DNA from: Gymnodinialimonas sp. 57CJ19 | GTDB taxonomy: Bacteria; Pseudomonadota; Alphaproteobacteria; Rhodobacterales; Rhodobacteraceae | Reading direction: 5' to 3' | Assembly (NCBI RefSeq): GCF_038396845.1 | Contig: NZ_CP151587.1 | Location: forward strand, 62,001 to 126,000 | DNA length: 64,000 bases | In this document: in pieces, positions 42,205 through 51,493 of the stretch | How positions within the stretch are numbered: position 1 is the stretch's first letter | Layout: each line of letters starts with the position of its first letter | The notes under the pieces: generated by a model | Database searches by the model: none | Told to the model about the DNA's origin: nothing | Seen by the model: the letters and a program-made list of their open reading frames with translations, nothing else | Translations under genes and position numbers: made by a program

Positions 42205-43011
42205 CTATGCGTCGCGGTCCATGATCCATTGCACGGCAGGGTCCGCAATGAAGCGCCATTTGCGCAGCGGCCCGGCCATGACGTTCAGGTAATACATCTC
42301 GAACCCGTAGGGCGCGCCGCAGGGGTGATGCCCGCGCGGCACCAGCACCACATCACCATCGCTGACGGCCATGGTTTCATCCAGGGTGCCGTCCTCGGTA
42401 TAGACGCGTTGGATGCCAAAGCCGTCCCTGGGGTTCAGGCGGTGGTAATAGGTCTCTTCAAGGTAGGTGATGTTGGGGTAATCATCTTCGTCATGGCGAT
42501 GGCTGGGGTAGGATGACCAGTGGCCGTTCGGGGTGAAGACTTCGGTCACCAACAGGCTGTCGGCGTAGTCTTCCGCCTCCATCGCGATGTTGTTGATGTA
42601 GCGCGTGTTGCTGCCTTTGCCGCGTTCGGTCAGCGTGATGCCATCGGGGCCGATGCGCCGTGCCTCGTGCCCGCCGACGCCGGGGGCCGAGCAAACGGCG
42701 ATGGTGCAATCGGTTGTGGCCTGCGCCTGCCAATCGCTGCCGTTGGGCATATAAAGGCAATGGGGCGGTGTTTTTTCAAACACGTCCATCCGGTCGCCCA
42801 GTTCCCCCCAATCCTGGCCCGCGCCCTCGATCCGGGCTTTGCCTTCGACCATGACAAGGATCACTTCGCGGTCGCCCGTAGCCTCGGCCACCGTTTCGCC
42901 AGCACGGAGGCGGTGCAGGGCAAAGCCCACATAGCGCCACCCCGCATTGGCAGGCGTGATGTCATGCACCTTCCCGTGGCGTCCAAAAGGTTTGCGAAGT
43001 AGATCTGGCAT
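42205..43011 (-). CDS. iolB: 5-deoxy-glucuronate isomerase IolB (268 aa)
   Basis: Step of myo-inositol catabolism converting 5-deoxy-glucuronate to 5-dehydro-2-deoxygluconate. Cupin-type metal segments are visible: YPSHRHDEDD near residue 169, LEETYYHR, and VPRGHHPCGAPYGFEMYYLN near 228. Length is usual. It follows iolG on the same strand with a 161-nt gap that contains a perfect inverted repeat. Other iol genes (iolC, iolD, iolE) are not in the window. Confidence 0.95.
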   Translation of the reverse strand: MPDLLRKPFGRHGKVHDITPANAGWRYVGFALHRLRAGETVAEATGDREVILVMVEGKARIEGAGQDWGELGDRMDVFEKTPPHCLYMPNGSDWQAQATTDCTIAVCSAPGVGGHEARRIGPDGITLTERGKGSNTRYINNIAMEAEDYADSLLVTEVFTPNGHWSSYPSHRHDEDDYPNITYLEETYYHRLNPRDGFGIQRVYTEDGTLDETMAVSDGDVVLVPRGHHPCGAPYGFEMYYLNVMAGPLRKWRFIADPAVQWIMDRDA

Positions 43012-43124
43012 TGGGAATTGTCCTTTAAGCTATCGACCATCTGGCTGCCTCTGTGGCTTGCCCTCCCGAGTAATCCATCGCCGCTGAATTGTCAGTAAAG
43101 GCCTGAGCGGCTGCCGTAATCCAG

Positions 43125-43160
43125 AGCGCTTTGGCAGATGAACCGATCTGCCAAAGCGCT
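43125..43160. repeat. Perfect 15-bp inverted repeat between iolG and iolB
   Basis: AGCGCTTTGGCAGAT (43125-43139) and its exact complement (43146-43160) flank a 6-base loop. No T-run follows on either strand. As RNA it would be a very stable hairpin between two genes of one pathway, so it may act in mRNA processing or differential expression, or be a REP-like element. Confidence 0.85.
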
Positions 43161-43172
43161 GACGCAACCGGA

Positions 43173-44165
43173 TCAGATATCCGCTAGGTTCACAGGCTGC
43201 CCGGTTTGCGCAGATTTCGTTGCGGCCTCTGCCATGGCCAGGGCTGCGACCCCGTCTTCCAGCGTTACCGGCATCGCCTCGCCCGAGGTCGCCGCGGCAA
43301 CGAACGCACCCCATTCAGCGGCATAGGCAGGCATGTAGCGTTCAAGGAAGAACAGCACTGGCTTGGCGCTTACAACGCCTGCTGCGGTGGATTTCACCAT
43401 CAGGTTCTCGCCCAGATTGCCCACTTGCAGCATCCCTTCCGAGCCCTGCACCTCAACCCGCTGATCCCCATAGCCCGCGCGGCGGGTGTTGCGGATCACA
43501 GCGATGCGCCCGTCCGCATAGGTCAGCGTGACGGCGGCGGTGTCCACGTCGCCCGCCTCTCCGATGGCTGGATCAACAAGGCAGGTGCCCACGGCAGAAA
43601 CCGTCACTGGCGGCCCGCCCATGATGAAATTCGCCATGTCAAAGTCGTGGATCATCATGTCGCGGAACAGGCCGCCCGATACCTTGATGTATTCAATCGG
43701 CGGCGGTGCTGGGTCGTAGGACGTGATGGCGAGGATCTCGGACTTGCCAATTTCACCGGCGTCCAATGCGCCCTTGAGGGCCGCAAAGTTGGGGTCAAAA
43801 CGGCGGTTGAAGCCGATCATCACAGGCTGTTGCGACTCTCCTACGTTGGCGAGACACGCACGGGCGCGGTCCAGGGACAGATCGACAGGCTTTTCACACA
43901 GCACGGCTTTTCCGGCCCGTGTCGCCGCTTCGATCAGATCGGAATGGGTGTTGGTGGGTGTGGCAATCAGCACGGCATCAATCGCGGGGTCTGCGATGAT
44001 CTCTTCGGTGCTGCGTGCCTCAGCGCCGAACTGCGCGGCCAGTTTCTGCGCGTTTTCAGGCAAATAATCCGATACCGCGACCAACTTGCTTTCGGGATGA
44101 GCGGTGATGGCGGTTGCATGCACCAAGGCGATGCGGCCCGCGCCAAGTAGTCCGACAGTCAACAT
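43173..44165 (-). CDS. iolG: Inositol 2-dehydrogenase IolG (330 aa)
   Basis: Oxidises myo-inositol to scyllo-inosose with NAD. N-terminal Rossmann motif GLLGAGRIA (5-13), the EKP motif (LCEKPVDLSL near 93), GFNRRFDPNF and the active-site block GGLFRDMMIHDFDM (Asp/His) support the IolG subgroup of the Gfo/Idh/MocA family. First gene of the iolG-iolB pair; 288 nt of upstream DNA hold no gene and no clear promoter pair. Confidence 0.93.
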   Translation of the reverse strand: MLTVGLLGAGRIALVHATAITAHPESKLVAVSDYLPENAQKLAAQFGAEARSTEEIIADPAIDAVLIATPTNTHSDLIEAATRAGKAVLCEKPVDLSLDRARACLANVGESQQPVMIGFNRRFDPNFAALKGALDAGEIGKSEILAITSYDPAPPPIEYIKVSGGLFRDMMIHDFDMANFIMGGPPVTVSAVGTCLVDPAIGEAGDVDTAAVTLTYADGRIAVIRNTRRAGYGDQRVEVQGSEGMLQVGNLGENLMVKSTAAGVVSAKPVLFFLERYMPAYAAEWGAFVAAATSGEAMPVTLEDGVAALAMAEAATKSAQTGQPVNLADI

Positions 44166-44453
44166 GGATCTTAGCCTTTGTTAGAAGTTATCTCGTAAAT
44201 GCAGCCCGCAGGTTTGGCCTTTGCCTTTTTGATTTGCTGTTCATGGGGCTCCGGACGCACAAAACTGTGCCAACCGGCAGGCCCTGAAAGCGCCATCAAT
44301 GCGCGGGACAGGTGGCAGACATTGCTAGAAAAACGACCGCCTTTCTAGCCCCTTCGATGAAATTTGGACACGCCACGACAAACGGCCCGATGGCGTTATT
44401 TTCGCGCCGAACCCGCAGCCGGGCCGCCAGAGCTGCCCGATGGGCGACACTGG
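44166..44453. other. Gene-free stretch upstream of iolG
   Basis: This 288-nt region lies between the iolG start and the end of the luciferase-like gene. It presumably carries the iolG promoter. I see no convincing -35/-10 pair, tRNA, or strong hairpin; short frames within it lack ribosome sites and family features. Confidence 0.5.
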
Positions 44454-45449
44454 TTAGGCCACACGCAGGTCCGTCAACGCCTCTGCCGCGATCTGGAATG
44501 ACCGCACCCGTGCGGCGCTGTCGTGAATCATGCCTGTCACCATGATCTCATCGGGCTGATATGTATCAATCAGACCGGACAATCGCTGCTTCACCGTCGC
44601 CGCCGATCCCGTCGCAGACACGGACAACGCATGTTTCACCCCGGCCATCACAGCGCCTGGTATCTGTGACGCAAGATCATGGGTTGGTGCGGGCAGCTTG
44701 CCGGGCTTTCCGGTACGTAGCCGAGCAAACGCCAGATATTGCGAGGACCGCAGATAGTCTGCCTCGTCATCGGTATCCGCTGCGCATACGCCGGCCGCCA
44801 TCATGGCATAGGGCTTCTCCAGATGCGCCGACGGTTGGAAGGAGGCACGATAGATTGCCAAAGCCTCGGCCAACATGTCCGGTGCGAAATGAGACGCAAA
44901 GGCATAGGGAAGGCCCAGATGCGCGGCCAGTTGCGCCCCATACAGGCTGGAGCCCAAGATCCAGACTGGCACGTGGGTTCCCACACCCGGAATGGCGCGC
45001 ACGGGGGCATCCGCTGGCGTGTCGCCAAGGTAGTGGATCAGTTCCTGCACGTCCTGCGGAAAGCTGTCTTCCGGCGCCATATGACGCCGCAGCGCCCGTG
45101 ACGTTGCCATGTCCGTGCCGGGCGCACGTCCAAGGCCAAGGTCGATTCGGGCCGGGTACAGCGTGGCCAGCGTGCCGAATTGTTCGGCAATCACAAGCGG
45201 CGCATGGTTGGGCAGCATGATACCCCCCGCCCCGACCCGCATGGAAGAGGTCGCGCCCGCCACATGGCCGATCACGACCGACGTCGCGGCACTGGCGATG
45301 CCAGGCATGTTGTGATGTTCAGCCAGCCAGAAACGGTGATACCCCGCCGCTTCAGCTGCCTGTGCCAGCGACACGGTGTTGCTCAGCGCATCGGCAGCGG
45401 TTTGGCCTTCCGGGATTGGCGAAAGGTCCAACAATGAGAATTTCTGCAT
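44454..45449 (-). CDS. LLM-class flavin-dependent oxidoreductase (331 aa)
   Basis: Bacterial luciferase-like TIM-barrel monooxygenase. Diagnostic parts are [20 protein letters not shown] near 40-60, [34 protein letters not shown], and [20 protein letters not shown] near 168. It needs reduced flavin and an unknown organic substrate. AAGGAG lies 8 nt before the ATG at 45449. It is on the same strand as the catabolic operon but separated by 140 nt, so membership in that operon is uncertain. Confidence 0.9.
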   Translation of the reverse strand: MQKFSLLDLSPIPEGQTAADALSNTVSLAQAAEAAGYHRFWLAEHHNMPGIASAATSVVIGHVAGATSSMRVGAGGIMLPNHAPLVIAEQFGTLATLYPARIDLGLGRAPGTDMATSRALRRHMAPEDSFPQDVQELIHYLGDTPADAPVRAIPGVGTHVPVWILGSSLYGAQLAAHLGLPYAFASHFAPDMLAEALAIYRASFQPSAHLEKPYAMMAAGVCAADTDDEADYLRSSQYLAFARLRTGKPGKLPAPTHDLASQIPGAVMAGVKHALSVSATGSAATVKQRLSGLIDTYQPDEIMVTGMIHDSAARVRSFQIAAEALTDLRVA

Positions 45450-45589
45450 GGGCGTGCTCCTTACCACCCCACTTATGTGGCCTGAGCACCCGCGCCAAGG
45501 GAACTGCCGCCACGTAGCATCCAGATCGAACCTTCGACGCATAACCGGCCCGATTCATTTCCGGGCCAGTTCGCTGTTTCTACGTCGTG

Positions 45590-47263
45590 TCAGCCCAGTT
45601 TCGCCGTCGCACGGCATGCGCCGCCCTTTTCGGAAACAGCCTCCACCGTGATCTGGGCGTCCGGTCCGGTGGCCTTCACCAACCACTCTGTTTTCTTGGT
45701 CACAGGCGACCATTGCTGGCCCCAGTTGGAGTAGGCATAGCGACGCTCGTTGCGCCCAGCCAGATTGCCGAGCTTCACATCGGCTGGGTTCATCACCAAC
45801 TCGGCCCCCTCGCACTGCAACCCAACCGTCACCGGCTTTGCCACACCGTTCTTGACGGCGACGTCAGACAGGTTGGTGGGTAAGTACCCGTGGTTCGAGA
45901 CCACGGCCGTGACGCGGTGCAAGTCCGCGCCCAGCGCTTCCACCGTCACGTCATCAATCGCGATTTGCGGCGCGGCTGCGGCGTGGCGCAGGTTGAACAA
46001 CACGTTGTTGTGGCAGATCTCCTCCAGCAGTTTGCCGGGCGGGTTACGGTAGCTCCAGATGTAGACCATGCCGCCGACCTCGATCGGGCCAAGCTGCGGA
46101 TGATCGAACTTGGTCCATGGGCGGAAGCCGTGGTCGCCAACGTTCTCCACCACCCAATCATGAACCAGCCGCTGTGTCGCCGCGTCCCGTGGCCCGAGGT
46201 TGTAATACCCCTCTTTCGGAACGCCCGCCGTGCGCTCCAGATCCCACAATTCTGTCCCGAACGAGATGATGCCCATCTCTTCATAGGTCCAGTCAGTCAA
46301 TGTGCCGTGACGGGCCTTGGATTTGTCGGGCGTGAATTCCTCATAGACCGAGATCGTGGGGTAGCCTGTCAGCCGTTCACCGACCTCGCCCAATGCCTTG
46401 TAGAGCGACAGGTCGGGCGGGCTCATCTCGCTATCAAGCTGCAACATAGAAGGGCGCAGAATGATACCGCCGTGGGTGTGATAGGCGCACATGCCGGTGA
46501 TGTTGGGATGGTCCAGAATGACCTGACGCATACCCGCCGTTTCCGGTTCCGAGAACGGATACTGCCCCGCGCCGTATTCCTGCGGTGTCCAGTTGGTAGG
46601 GAAGTTGCGGTTCATATTGCCGTCTTCTTGCATCTCGATATGCACGTGGACGCCGTCGTAATTGCGGATCATCCCCTCGGGATAGAGGCGGAAGTATTCG
46701 CCCCCCTCCTCGCCGGGTTCGCGCTGCACCATGATGTCAGGGTTCACATCATCGCATTTCCATTCGCCCTTGCTGTCGGGCACGCGCATCTGGACGATAT
46801 AGCCATCGCCGGTGATGTCTTGCGGGATCAACCCTTCGATCCGGTCTTCGCCGGGCAAGAAACGCCCGTTGCCGCACCACGGATGATAGGGTGCGGTCAT
46901 CGCGTTTTCGGCCCCATCTGGGTTGATGCGCGGGATGATGTAGAACACCTGGCTGTCGACCAAACGCGTCACCTCTTCATCCTCGCCGTATTTGGTCAAC
47001 AGATACCAGCACGCATAGAGCGCCGTGGCGCTGGTAGCGTGTTCTTCGGCGTGGATTTGCGCGTCGATGTAGAAACCGGGCTTTTCCAGCGCGGGGCCGG
47101 TATCAGGGTTGGTGATCGTCATGAACCAAACGTCCCGATCGCGGAAGCTCTTGGCGATAGAAGTCAGCTTGCAAAGCTTTGGGTAGGCATCAGCCAACGC
47201 ATGTAGATGCGCGGTCATCTGTTCGTAATTGTAGTAGGTGTCGAAGGCAATATTGACGGTCAT
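45590..47263 (-). CDS. M14-family zinc carboxypeptidase (557 aa)
   Basis: Metallocarboxypeptidase without a signal peptide, so likely cytoplasmic. Zinc ligands H71 and E74 (IHAEEHATS) and the distal His (CAYHTHGG near 263) are present, as are NRNFP and the Glu-bearing GTLTDWTYEEMGIISFGTEL (about 326-345). The last 150 residues form an extra C-terminal beta-rich domain (VVSNHGYLPTNLSD...). Last gene of the 13-gene minus-strand unit, 51 nt after the M20 gene. Cleaves a C-terminal residue from a peptide-like substrate. Confidence 0.92.
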   Translation of the reverse strand: MTVNIAFDTYYNYEQMTAHLHALADAYPKLCKLTSIAKSFRDRDVWFMTITNPDTGPALEKPGFYIDAQIHAEEHATSATALYACWYLLTKYGEDEEVTRLVDSQVFYIIPRINPDGAENAMTAPYHPWCGNGRFLPGEDRIEGLIPQDITGDGYIVQMRVPDSKGEWKCDDVNPDIMVQREPGEEGGEYFRLYPEGMIRNYDGVHVHIEMQEDGNMNRNFPTNWTPQEYGAGQYPFSEPETAGMRQVILDHPNITGMCAYHTHGGIILRPSMLQLDSEMSPPDLSLYKALGEVGERLTGYPTISVYEEFTPDKSKARHGTLTDWTYEEMGIISFGTELWDLERTAGVPKEGYYNLGPRDAATQRLVHDWVVENVGDHGFRPWTKFDHPQLGPIEVGGMVYIWSYRNPPGKLLEEICHNNVLFNLRHAAAAPQIAIDDVTVEALGADLHRVTAVVSNHGYLPTNLSDVAVKNGVAKPVTVGLQCEGAELVMNPADVKLGNLAGRNERRYAYSNWGQQWSPVTKKTEWLVKATGPDAQITVEAVSEKGGACRATAKLG

Positions 47264-47314
47264 GACCGTGGTCCTTTCAGCAGTTCGGATCGCGGCGGGG
47301 CCGCAACTGGGCGC

Positions 47315-48667
47315 TTAGGTGCGGCCAAAGTGTTCCATGATGGCGGCAGCGTATTTGATGCCTTGGATGTATTTATCGACGTGAATGTTCTCGTCAGGCG
47401 CATGAAGGTTACAGCCGGGGTTGGCGAAGCCGGTCAGCACGCACGGGATCCACACATGTTTCAGGATCGCGCCTTCGGCCGAGATACCGTTTACAATCGG
47501 CGGCTCTCCGTAGACCTCATGGGCGGCGGCGATGATCGAGACCGAGATGTCTTCGCGGGCCGAGATTTTGTAAGGCTCCTCGGTGCGCGCTTCGCCCTTC
47601 ACTTCGATGTTGTCGAACCCCTGCGCCTTGAGATGATCGCGAAGCTTCACAATCGCCTTGGCGGGCGAGATGTTGGGAATCAGGCGGAAATCCATCCGCA
47701 CCCGCGCCTCGGACGGCACAATCGTCTTGGTGCCCTTGCCGGTATAGCCGCCGGTGATGCCTTGGATATTTGCGGTCGGCTCGTAGGTGCGGGCCTTCAG
47801 CGCGTCCACGCCGTCGCGGCCTAGGGCGAATTCATCGACCCCCATTTCATCCTTCAGCATGCCGAAGTCGATCCGCGCGGCCTTATCGGCCAAATATCCC
47901 ATATCCTCGTCATTGGGCACATAAATGCCCTCAGCCCAATCAGGGATCAGGATGTTCTTTTCTCGGTCCATGATCGTGGCCAGCGCATGGACCAGATCCC
48001 ACACTGGGTTCGGGACGAGCGGCGCGTTGAGCGAATGCACATCGGTGCGTGGGCCACGTGCGATCAACTCCACAAAAAGGACCGACTTCAGACCAAGCGA
48101 AACGTCCGGCACGTCCACCCCGATCTCGAGCGAGCCGTCGAGGCAATGCATCCCGTCAGCCTCCAGCATCTCGGCATTGGCTTTTGCCCATGGCCCAAGG
48201 TTTGGCGAGCCGATCTCCTCCTCTCCTTCTATAAGAAGTTTGAGCCCCACGGGCACCTCGCCGCGCACAGCAAGGAAGGCTTTCGCGGCTTTGTTGAAGG
48301 CGAGGACGCCGGATTTGTTATCGGTGGCACCGCGGCCATAAAGGATGCCGTCGACCACCGCGCCGGACCATGGGCCGCCGTGGCTCCATGCCTGGATCGG
48401 TTCGGGCGGCTGCACGTCGTAGTGAGAGTAACACAGCAGCGTCTTTTTCGATTTGGAGGGCACTTCGCCGTAAACGACGGGCGGGCCTTCTTCGAGTTCA
48501 TGGAACTCCGCCGGAAGGCCGTCGCGGTGCATCATGTCGCTGATCAGTGCGGCGCATTCACGAAGGCCAATGTCCTGCGCCGAGATCGAGGGTTGCTGCA
48601 CAAACGCCTGCAAATCGGCGACGAATTCGTCAGCATGGGCGTCGATATAGTCGTAGATGTCTTTCAT
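47315..48667 (-). CDS. M20-family metallopeptidase, dipeptidase type (450 aa)
   Basis: CNDP/CPG2-type M20 enzyme. Metal sites are seen in CYSHYDVQPPEP (His), YGRGATDNKSG (bridging Asp), EGEEEIGSP (Glu pair) and NPGCNLHAPDE (last His). The lid domain around 200-320 contains GPRTDVHSL. This is the dipeptidase group and not the AllC/ureidoglycolase group, whose GSHxDxV...GGxxDGxxG pattern is absent. Overlaps the SDR gene by ATGA. Likely hydrolyses a dipeptide or amide intermediate. Confidence 0.92.
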   Translation of the reverse strand: MKDIYDYIDAHADEFVADLQAFVQQPSISAQDIGLRECAALISDMMHRDGLPAEFHELEEGPPVVYGEVPSKSKKTLLCYSHYDVQPPEPIQAWSHGGPWSGAVVDGILYGRGATDNKSGVLAFNKAAKAFLAVRGEVPVGLKLLIEGEEEIGSPNLGPWAKANAEMLEADGMHCLDGSLEIGVDVPDVSLGLKSVLFVELIARGPRTDVHSLNAPLVPNPVWDLVHALATIMDREKNILIPDWAEGIYVPNDEDMGYLADKAARIDFGMLKDEMGVDEFALGRDGVDALKARTYEPTANIQGITGGYTGKGTKTIVPSEARVRMDFRLIPNISPAKAIVKLRDHLKAQGFDNIEVKGEARTEEPYKISAREDISVSIIAAAHEVYGEPPIVNGISAEGAILKHVWIPCVLTGFANPGCNLHAPDENIHVDKYIQGIKYAAAIMEHFGRT

Positions 48668-49374
48668 AGGGGATGCTCCTGCGACAATTCCCACGCGTTC
48701 AATCGCTGACCATTCAGGGACGCGTCGCGGGAGGTGGCGATGTGGACGAAAGCGGGCGCAAGCGCCTCTGGCTCGATCCATTGCGCCTTCAATTCGGGGG
48801 GATAGTTCCGCTCGGACATGGGGGTGTGCATGGCTTTGCCGGGGGTGATTGTGCATGACACGATGCCCTGCCCCTCGCCCTCCATGGCGAGACATTTGGA
48901 GAAACCTTCAAGCGCATGTTTCGCCGCGCAATACGCGGTTTCATCCACAAAGCCTTTGATCCCCGATTGCGAAGACACGAAAATCAGCGCCCCGCCGTTG
49001 GCTTTCATCGTGGGCCAAACCGCTTTGGACAATTGGAACGCGGCCTGAATGCCCACGTCCATCGTTGCCTGGAAGGTCGCTAGGCTGACCTCTTCCAAAG
49101 GCTCCGGGCGCAAGATAGCGGCGTTGTGGATCAGCGTATCTACCGGACCGGGGATTGCCGCGATGGCACGCTCGGTCGCTGCCGCATCAGCCAGATCGAC
49201 GGCGATTACGGTGGCTGTATCTGCGAGTTGTGCGTTGACCGCCTCAAGCCCGGCGGCGTCCACATCCATCAACACAAGGTCCGCGCCGAGGCCCGCGAAA
49301 ACGCGGGCAATGGCAGCCCCGAGGCCCTGCGCAGCCCCAGTAATCACAACCCTCTGATCCGACAACGCCGGCAT
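48664..49374 (-). CDS. Short-chain dehydrogenase/reductase (236 aa)
   Basis: Classical SDR: nucleotide motif TGAAQGLGAAIA (about 12-23), DVDAAG after strand 2 favouring NAD(H), NAA near 87, catalytic Ser in FVSSQSG near 132 and YxxxK as YCAAKH near 147. Start at 49374 shares one base with the preceding gene stop (TGATG). Substrate presumably a hydroxy or keto intermediate of the island pathway. Confidence 0.92.
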   Translation of the reverse strand: MPALSDQRVVITGAAQGLGAAIARVFAGLGADLVLMDVDAAGLEAVNAQLADTATVIAVDLADAAATERAIAAIPGPVDTLIHNAAILRPEPLEEVSLATFQATMDVGIQAAFQLSKAVWPTMKANGGALIFVSSQSGIKGFVDETAYCAAKHALEGFSKCLAMEGEGQGIVSCTITPGKAMHTPMSERNYPPELKAQWIEPEALAPAFVHIATSRDASLNGQRLNAWELSQEHPL

Positions 49375-50456
49375 CAGACCGCGCCGTCCATGTCGAGGTC
49401 TTCCCACTTCCGACTTTTCGTCGAGGCAAAGACCGCGTCCACCACCATCTGGTTGCGCAAACCGTCCACGAAGCTGGCCCCACGGGCCAGCCCGCGATCC
49501 TCGGCAATCGCGCCGCACAATTCTTGCAGGGCGGCCAGAACCGAGACGTTCCAGATGCCTTTGTTCAGCCCGTCCAGCGAGGCATTCGGATCTTCAACGC
49601 TGATATCCTTGAAGCTTTCACCGGCCTTGGCGAAGTACAGTTTCTCATCACTATTGGACAGGGTGATGGTGCCCTTGCTACCAAAGACCTGCGTCTCGTT
49701 ACCCATGTTGGCGGCGGCAACGCCACTCATGAAGATCTGCGCCAACGCGCCCGATTTCATCTCCAGCGTCATGTGGGACAGATCATCCGCGGTGGCTGTC
49801 CACGCCTCTCCAGTGTTCTTGCAGACCCGATCCGGCACGATCGTCAGCGCCTGCCCGATCACCGAAGTCGGCTCTCCCAACCACCAGCGCAGCATATCGA
49901 CTTGGTGCGAGCCATTGGCCCCCATCCGGCCACCGCCCATGGCGGCGTCAGACCACCAATCGCCCTTGGGACGCGAGGCGGGGTTGGCCCATGACGCGCC
50001 GATGTTGGTGATATTGACGTGGCGGATATCACCCAAGTCGCCGCCGTGGATCAGTTCGGCGATGCGAGCGCGGGTTGGGTTGAAGCGCAACTCGTGGTCG
50101 ATCATGTGCAGACGGTTGGCCTTGCGTGCCGCATCGAGCATTTGCCGCGCCTCGTCCGCGTTCATCGCCGTGGGCTTCTCACACAGGACATGGGCGCCTT
50201 TGGCAATCGCGGCCAGCGCCATGGGCGCGTGCATGACCGTGGGCGTCGCGATGCACACCAGATCAAGGGCGTGCTCGTCCAGCATCTTCTGCCAATCGTC
50301 ATAGACCGCCGTAATCCCAAAAGGCTCAGCTGCCGCTTTGGCGCTTTCGATCCGGCCCGAGGCCAGCGCCACGACTTTTGCGCCGGGGATATGTTCGAAC
50401 GCAGGAAGATACGCGTCCCGCGCGAAGCTCGCGCCAATGATGCCGACGTTAATCAT
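49374..50456 (-). CDS. Gfo/Idh/MocA family oxidoreductase A (360 aa)
   Basis: Rossmann N-terminus (IIGASFARDAYLPAF, with the final Gly of GxGxxG replaced by Ala-Arg), EKP as CEKPTAMNADEA near 95, and a C-terminal alpha/beta dimer domain with GGRMGANGSHQVDMLRWWLG bearing the active-site His. NAD(P)-dependent sugar or cyclitol dehydrogenase by family. The first of two adjacent members that share little sequence beyond the fold, so they probably catalyse different steps. ATGA overlap with the next gene on the transcript's upstream side. Confidence 0.9.
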   Translation of the reverse strand: MINVGIIGASFARDAYLPAFEHIPGAKVVALASGRIESAKAAAEPFGITAVYDDWQKMLDEHALDLVCIATPTVMHAPMALAAIAKGAHVLCEKPTAMNADEARQMLDAARKANRLHMIDHELRFNPTRARIAELIHGGDLGDIRHVNITNIGASWANPASRPKGDWWSDAAMGGGRMGANGSHQVDMLRWWLGEPTSVIGQALTIVPDRVCKNTGEAWTATADDLSHMTLEMKSGALAQIFMSGVAAANMGNETQVFGSKGTITLSNSDEKLYFAKAGESFKDISVEDPNASLDGLNKGIWNVSVLAALQELCGAIAEDRGLARGASFVDGLRNQMVVDAVFASTKSRKWEDLDMDGAV

Positions 50457-51493
50457 GTTAACTCCTTTGAGGTTGTAAGAGCGCGGACTTCGTCGATCCA
50501 GACGGTCGCGCGACGGTCAGAGGCAAGGATGCAAGCCTCCAACATGAACAATGATTGCAGGTGGTCGCGGCCCGTGCATTCGGGCGCAGAGGTGCCGCGC
50601 AGGGTATCCACGAACGACGCCAGCAAGGCGGTGGCATCGGTGATCCACGCCTTATGTTCAGGCAGCGGAATTTCCGTCAGCTCGGCATCCAATCGCTTGG
50701 CATAGGCCAGATCGCCGAACATCTCGCGCTGCACCACGATCCCTTCGGATGCATCGGTGCGCCAGTTGAAGTTCATCGGCTCATGGCCCGATTGCCATGT
50801 GCCTTGGTAGTTCACACTCATCCCGTTCTCGAACGCGATCAGGGCGGACACGTTGGTATCGCCCTCATACATCGTCCAACTGGGGTTGAAGGTATGGGCC
50901 TGAATGTAGGCGGGTTCGGCGTCATAGACGTAACGCATCAGGTCGAAGTGGTGAATTGATTGTTCCCACAACATCGGATGGTCCATCGTCAGCGGGTAGG
51001 AGTTCAACCAATCCTGCGTGCCATCGCGCCAGCGTTCATAGATGAAGCGCCCAAACTCGGGCTTGCCAATGGTGCCGTCGCGCAGAAGGTTCCGCATCGC
51101 CTGGGTCACAGCGAGGTAGCGGAAGTTGAGGCCCACAATCAGGGGCACATTGGCTTCTTCAGCCATGTCCACAAACTGCGCGGCGCTCACGATGCTATCG
51201 GACAGAGGCTTCTCCGCAAGAACCGCAAGGCCGTTGGCGCAACAGGCCTCGATCTGGGCGTCGCGTTTTCCGGGCGGCGTGCAAAGCAGAACGGCATCGG
51301 CGGCGATGCCGATGATCTCAGCAATATCCGCGCCAATGGGCACATCGGGAAACGCCTCGGCGGCACGGGCGCGGGCAGTTGGGTCGGGGTCACAAAGCGC
51401 CGCGATCTCGATGTCGGGGTTGGCCATCGCAACCTGCACCCAGGTCCGAGACCGGGCACCAAGGCCCACGATGATCAAGCGAATGGGGTTCAT
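50453..51493 (-). CDS. Gfo/Idh/MocA family oxidoreductase B (346 aa)
   Basis: N-terminal IIVGLGARSRTWVQVAM, EKP as AEKPLSDSIVSAA near 97, FRYLAVTQAMRNLL, and QSIHHFDLMRYVYD with the catalytic histidines near 178. NAD(P)-dependent dehydrogenase; substrate unknown. The start at 51493 overlaps the epimerase stop (ATGA). Its presence with oxidoreductase A, an SDR and an epimerase indicates that a carbohydrate-like part of the substrate is processed. Confidence 0.9.
   Translation of the reverse strand: MNPIRLIIVGLGARSRTWVQVAMANPDIEIAALCDPDPTARARAAEAFPDVPIGADIAEIIGIAADAVLLCTPPGKRDAQIEACCANGLAVLAEKPLSDSIVSAAQFVDMAEEANVPLIVGLNFRYLAVTQAMRNLLRDGTIGKPEFGRFIYERWRDGTQDWLNSYPLTMDHPMLWEQSIHHFDLMRYVYDAEPAYIQAHTFNPSWTMYEGDTNVSALIAFENGMSVNYQGTWQSGHEPMNFNWRTDASEGIVVQREMFGDLAYAKRLDAELTEIPLPEHKAWITDATALLASFVDTLRGTSAPECTGRDHLQSLFMLEACILASDRRATVWIDEVRALTTSKELT

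Noticed and set aside
44312..44545. Small open frame of 77 codons on the + strand.
   Set aside because: No ribosome site, Arg/Ala-rich out-of-frame composition, and it overlaps the end of the luciferase-like gene.
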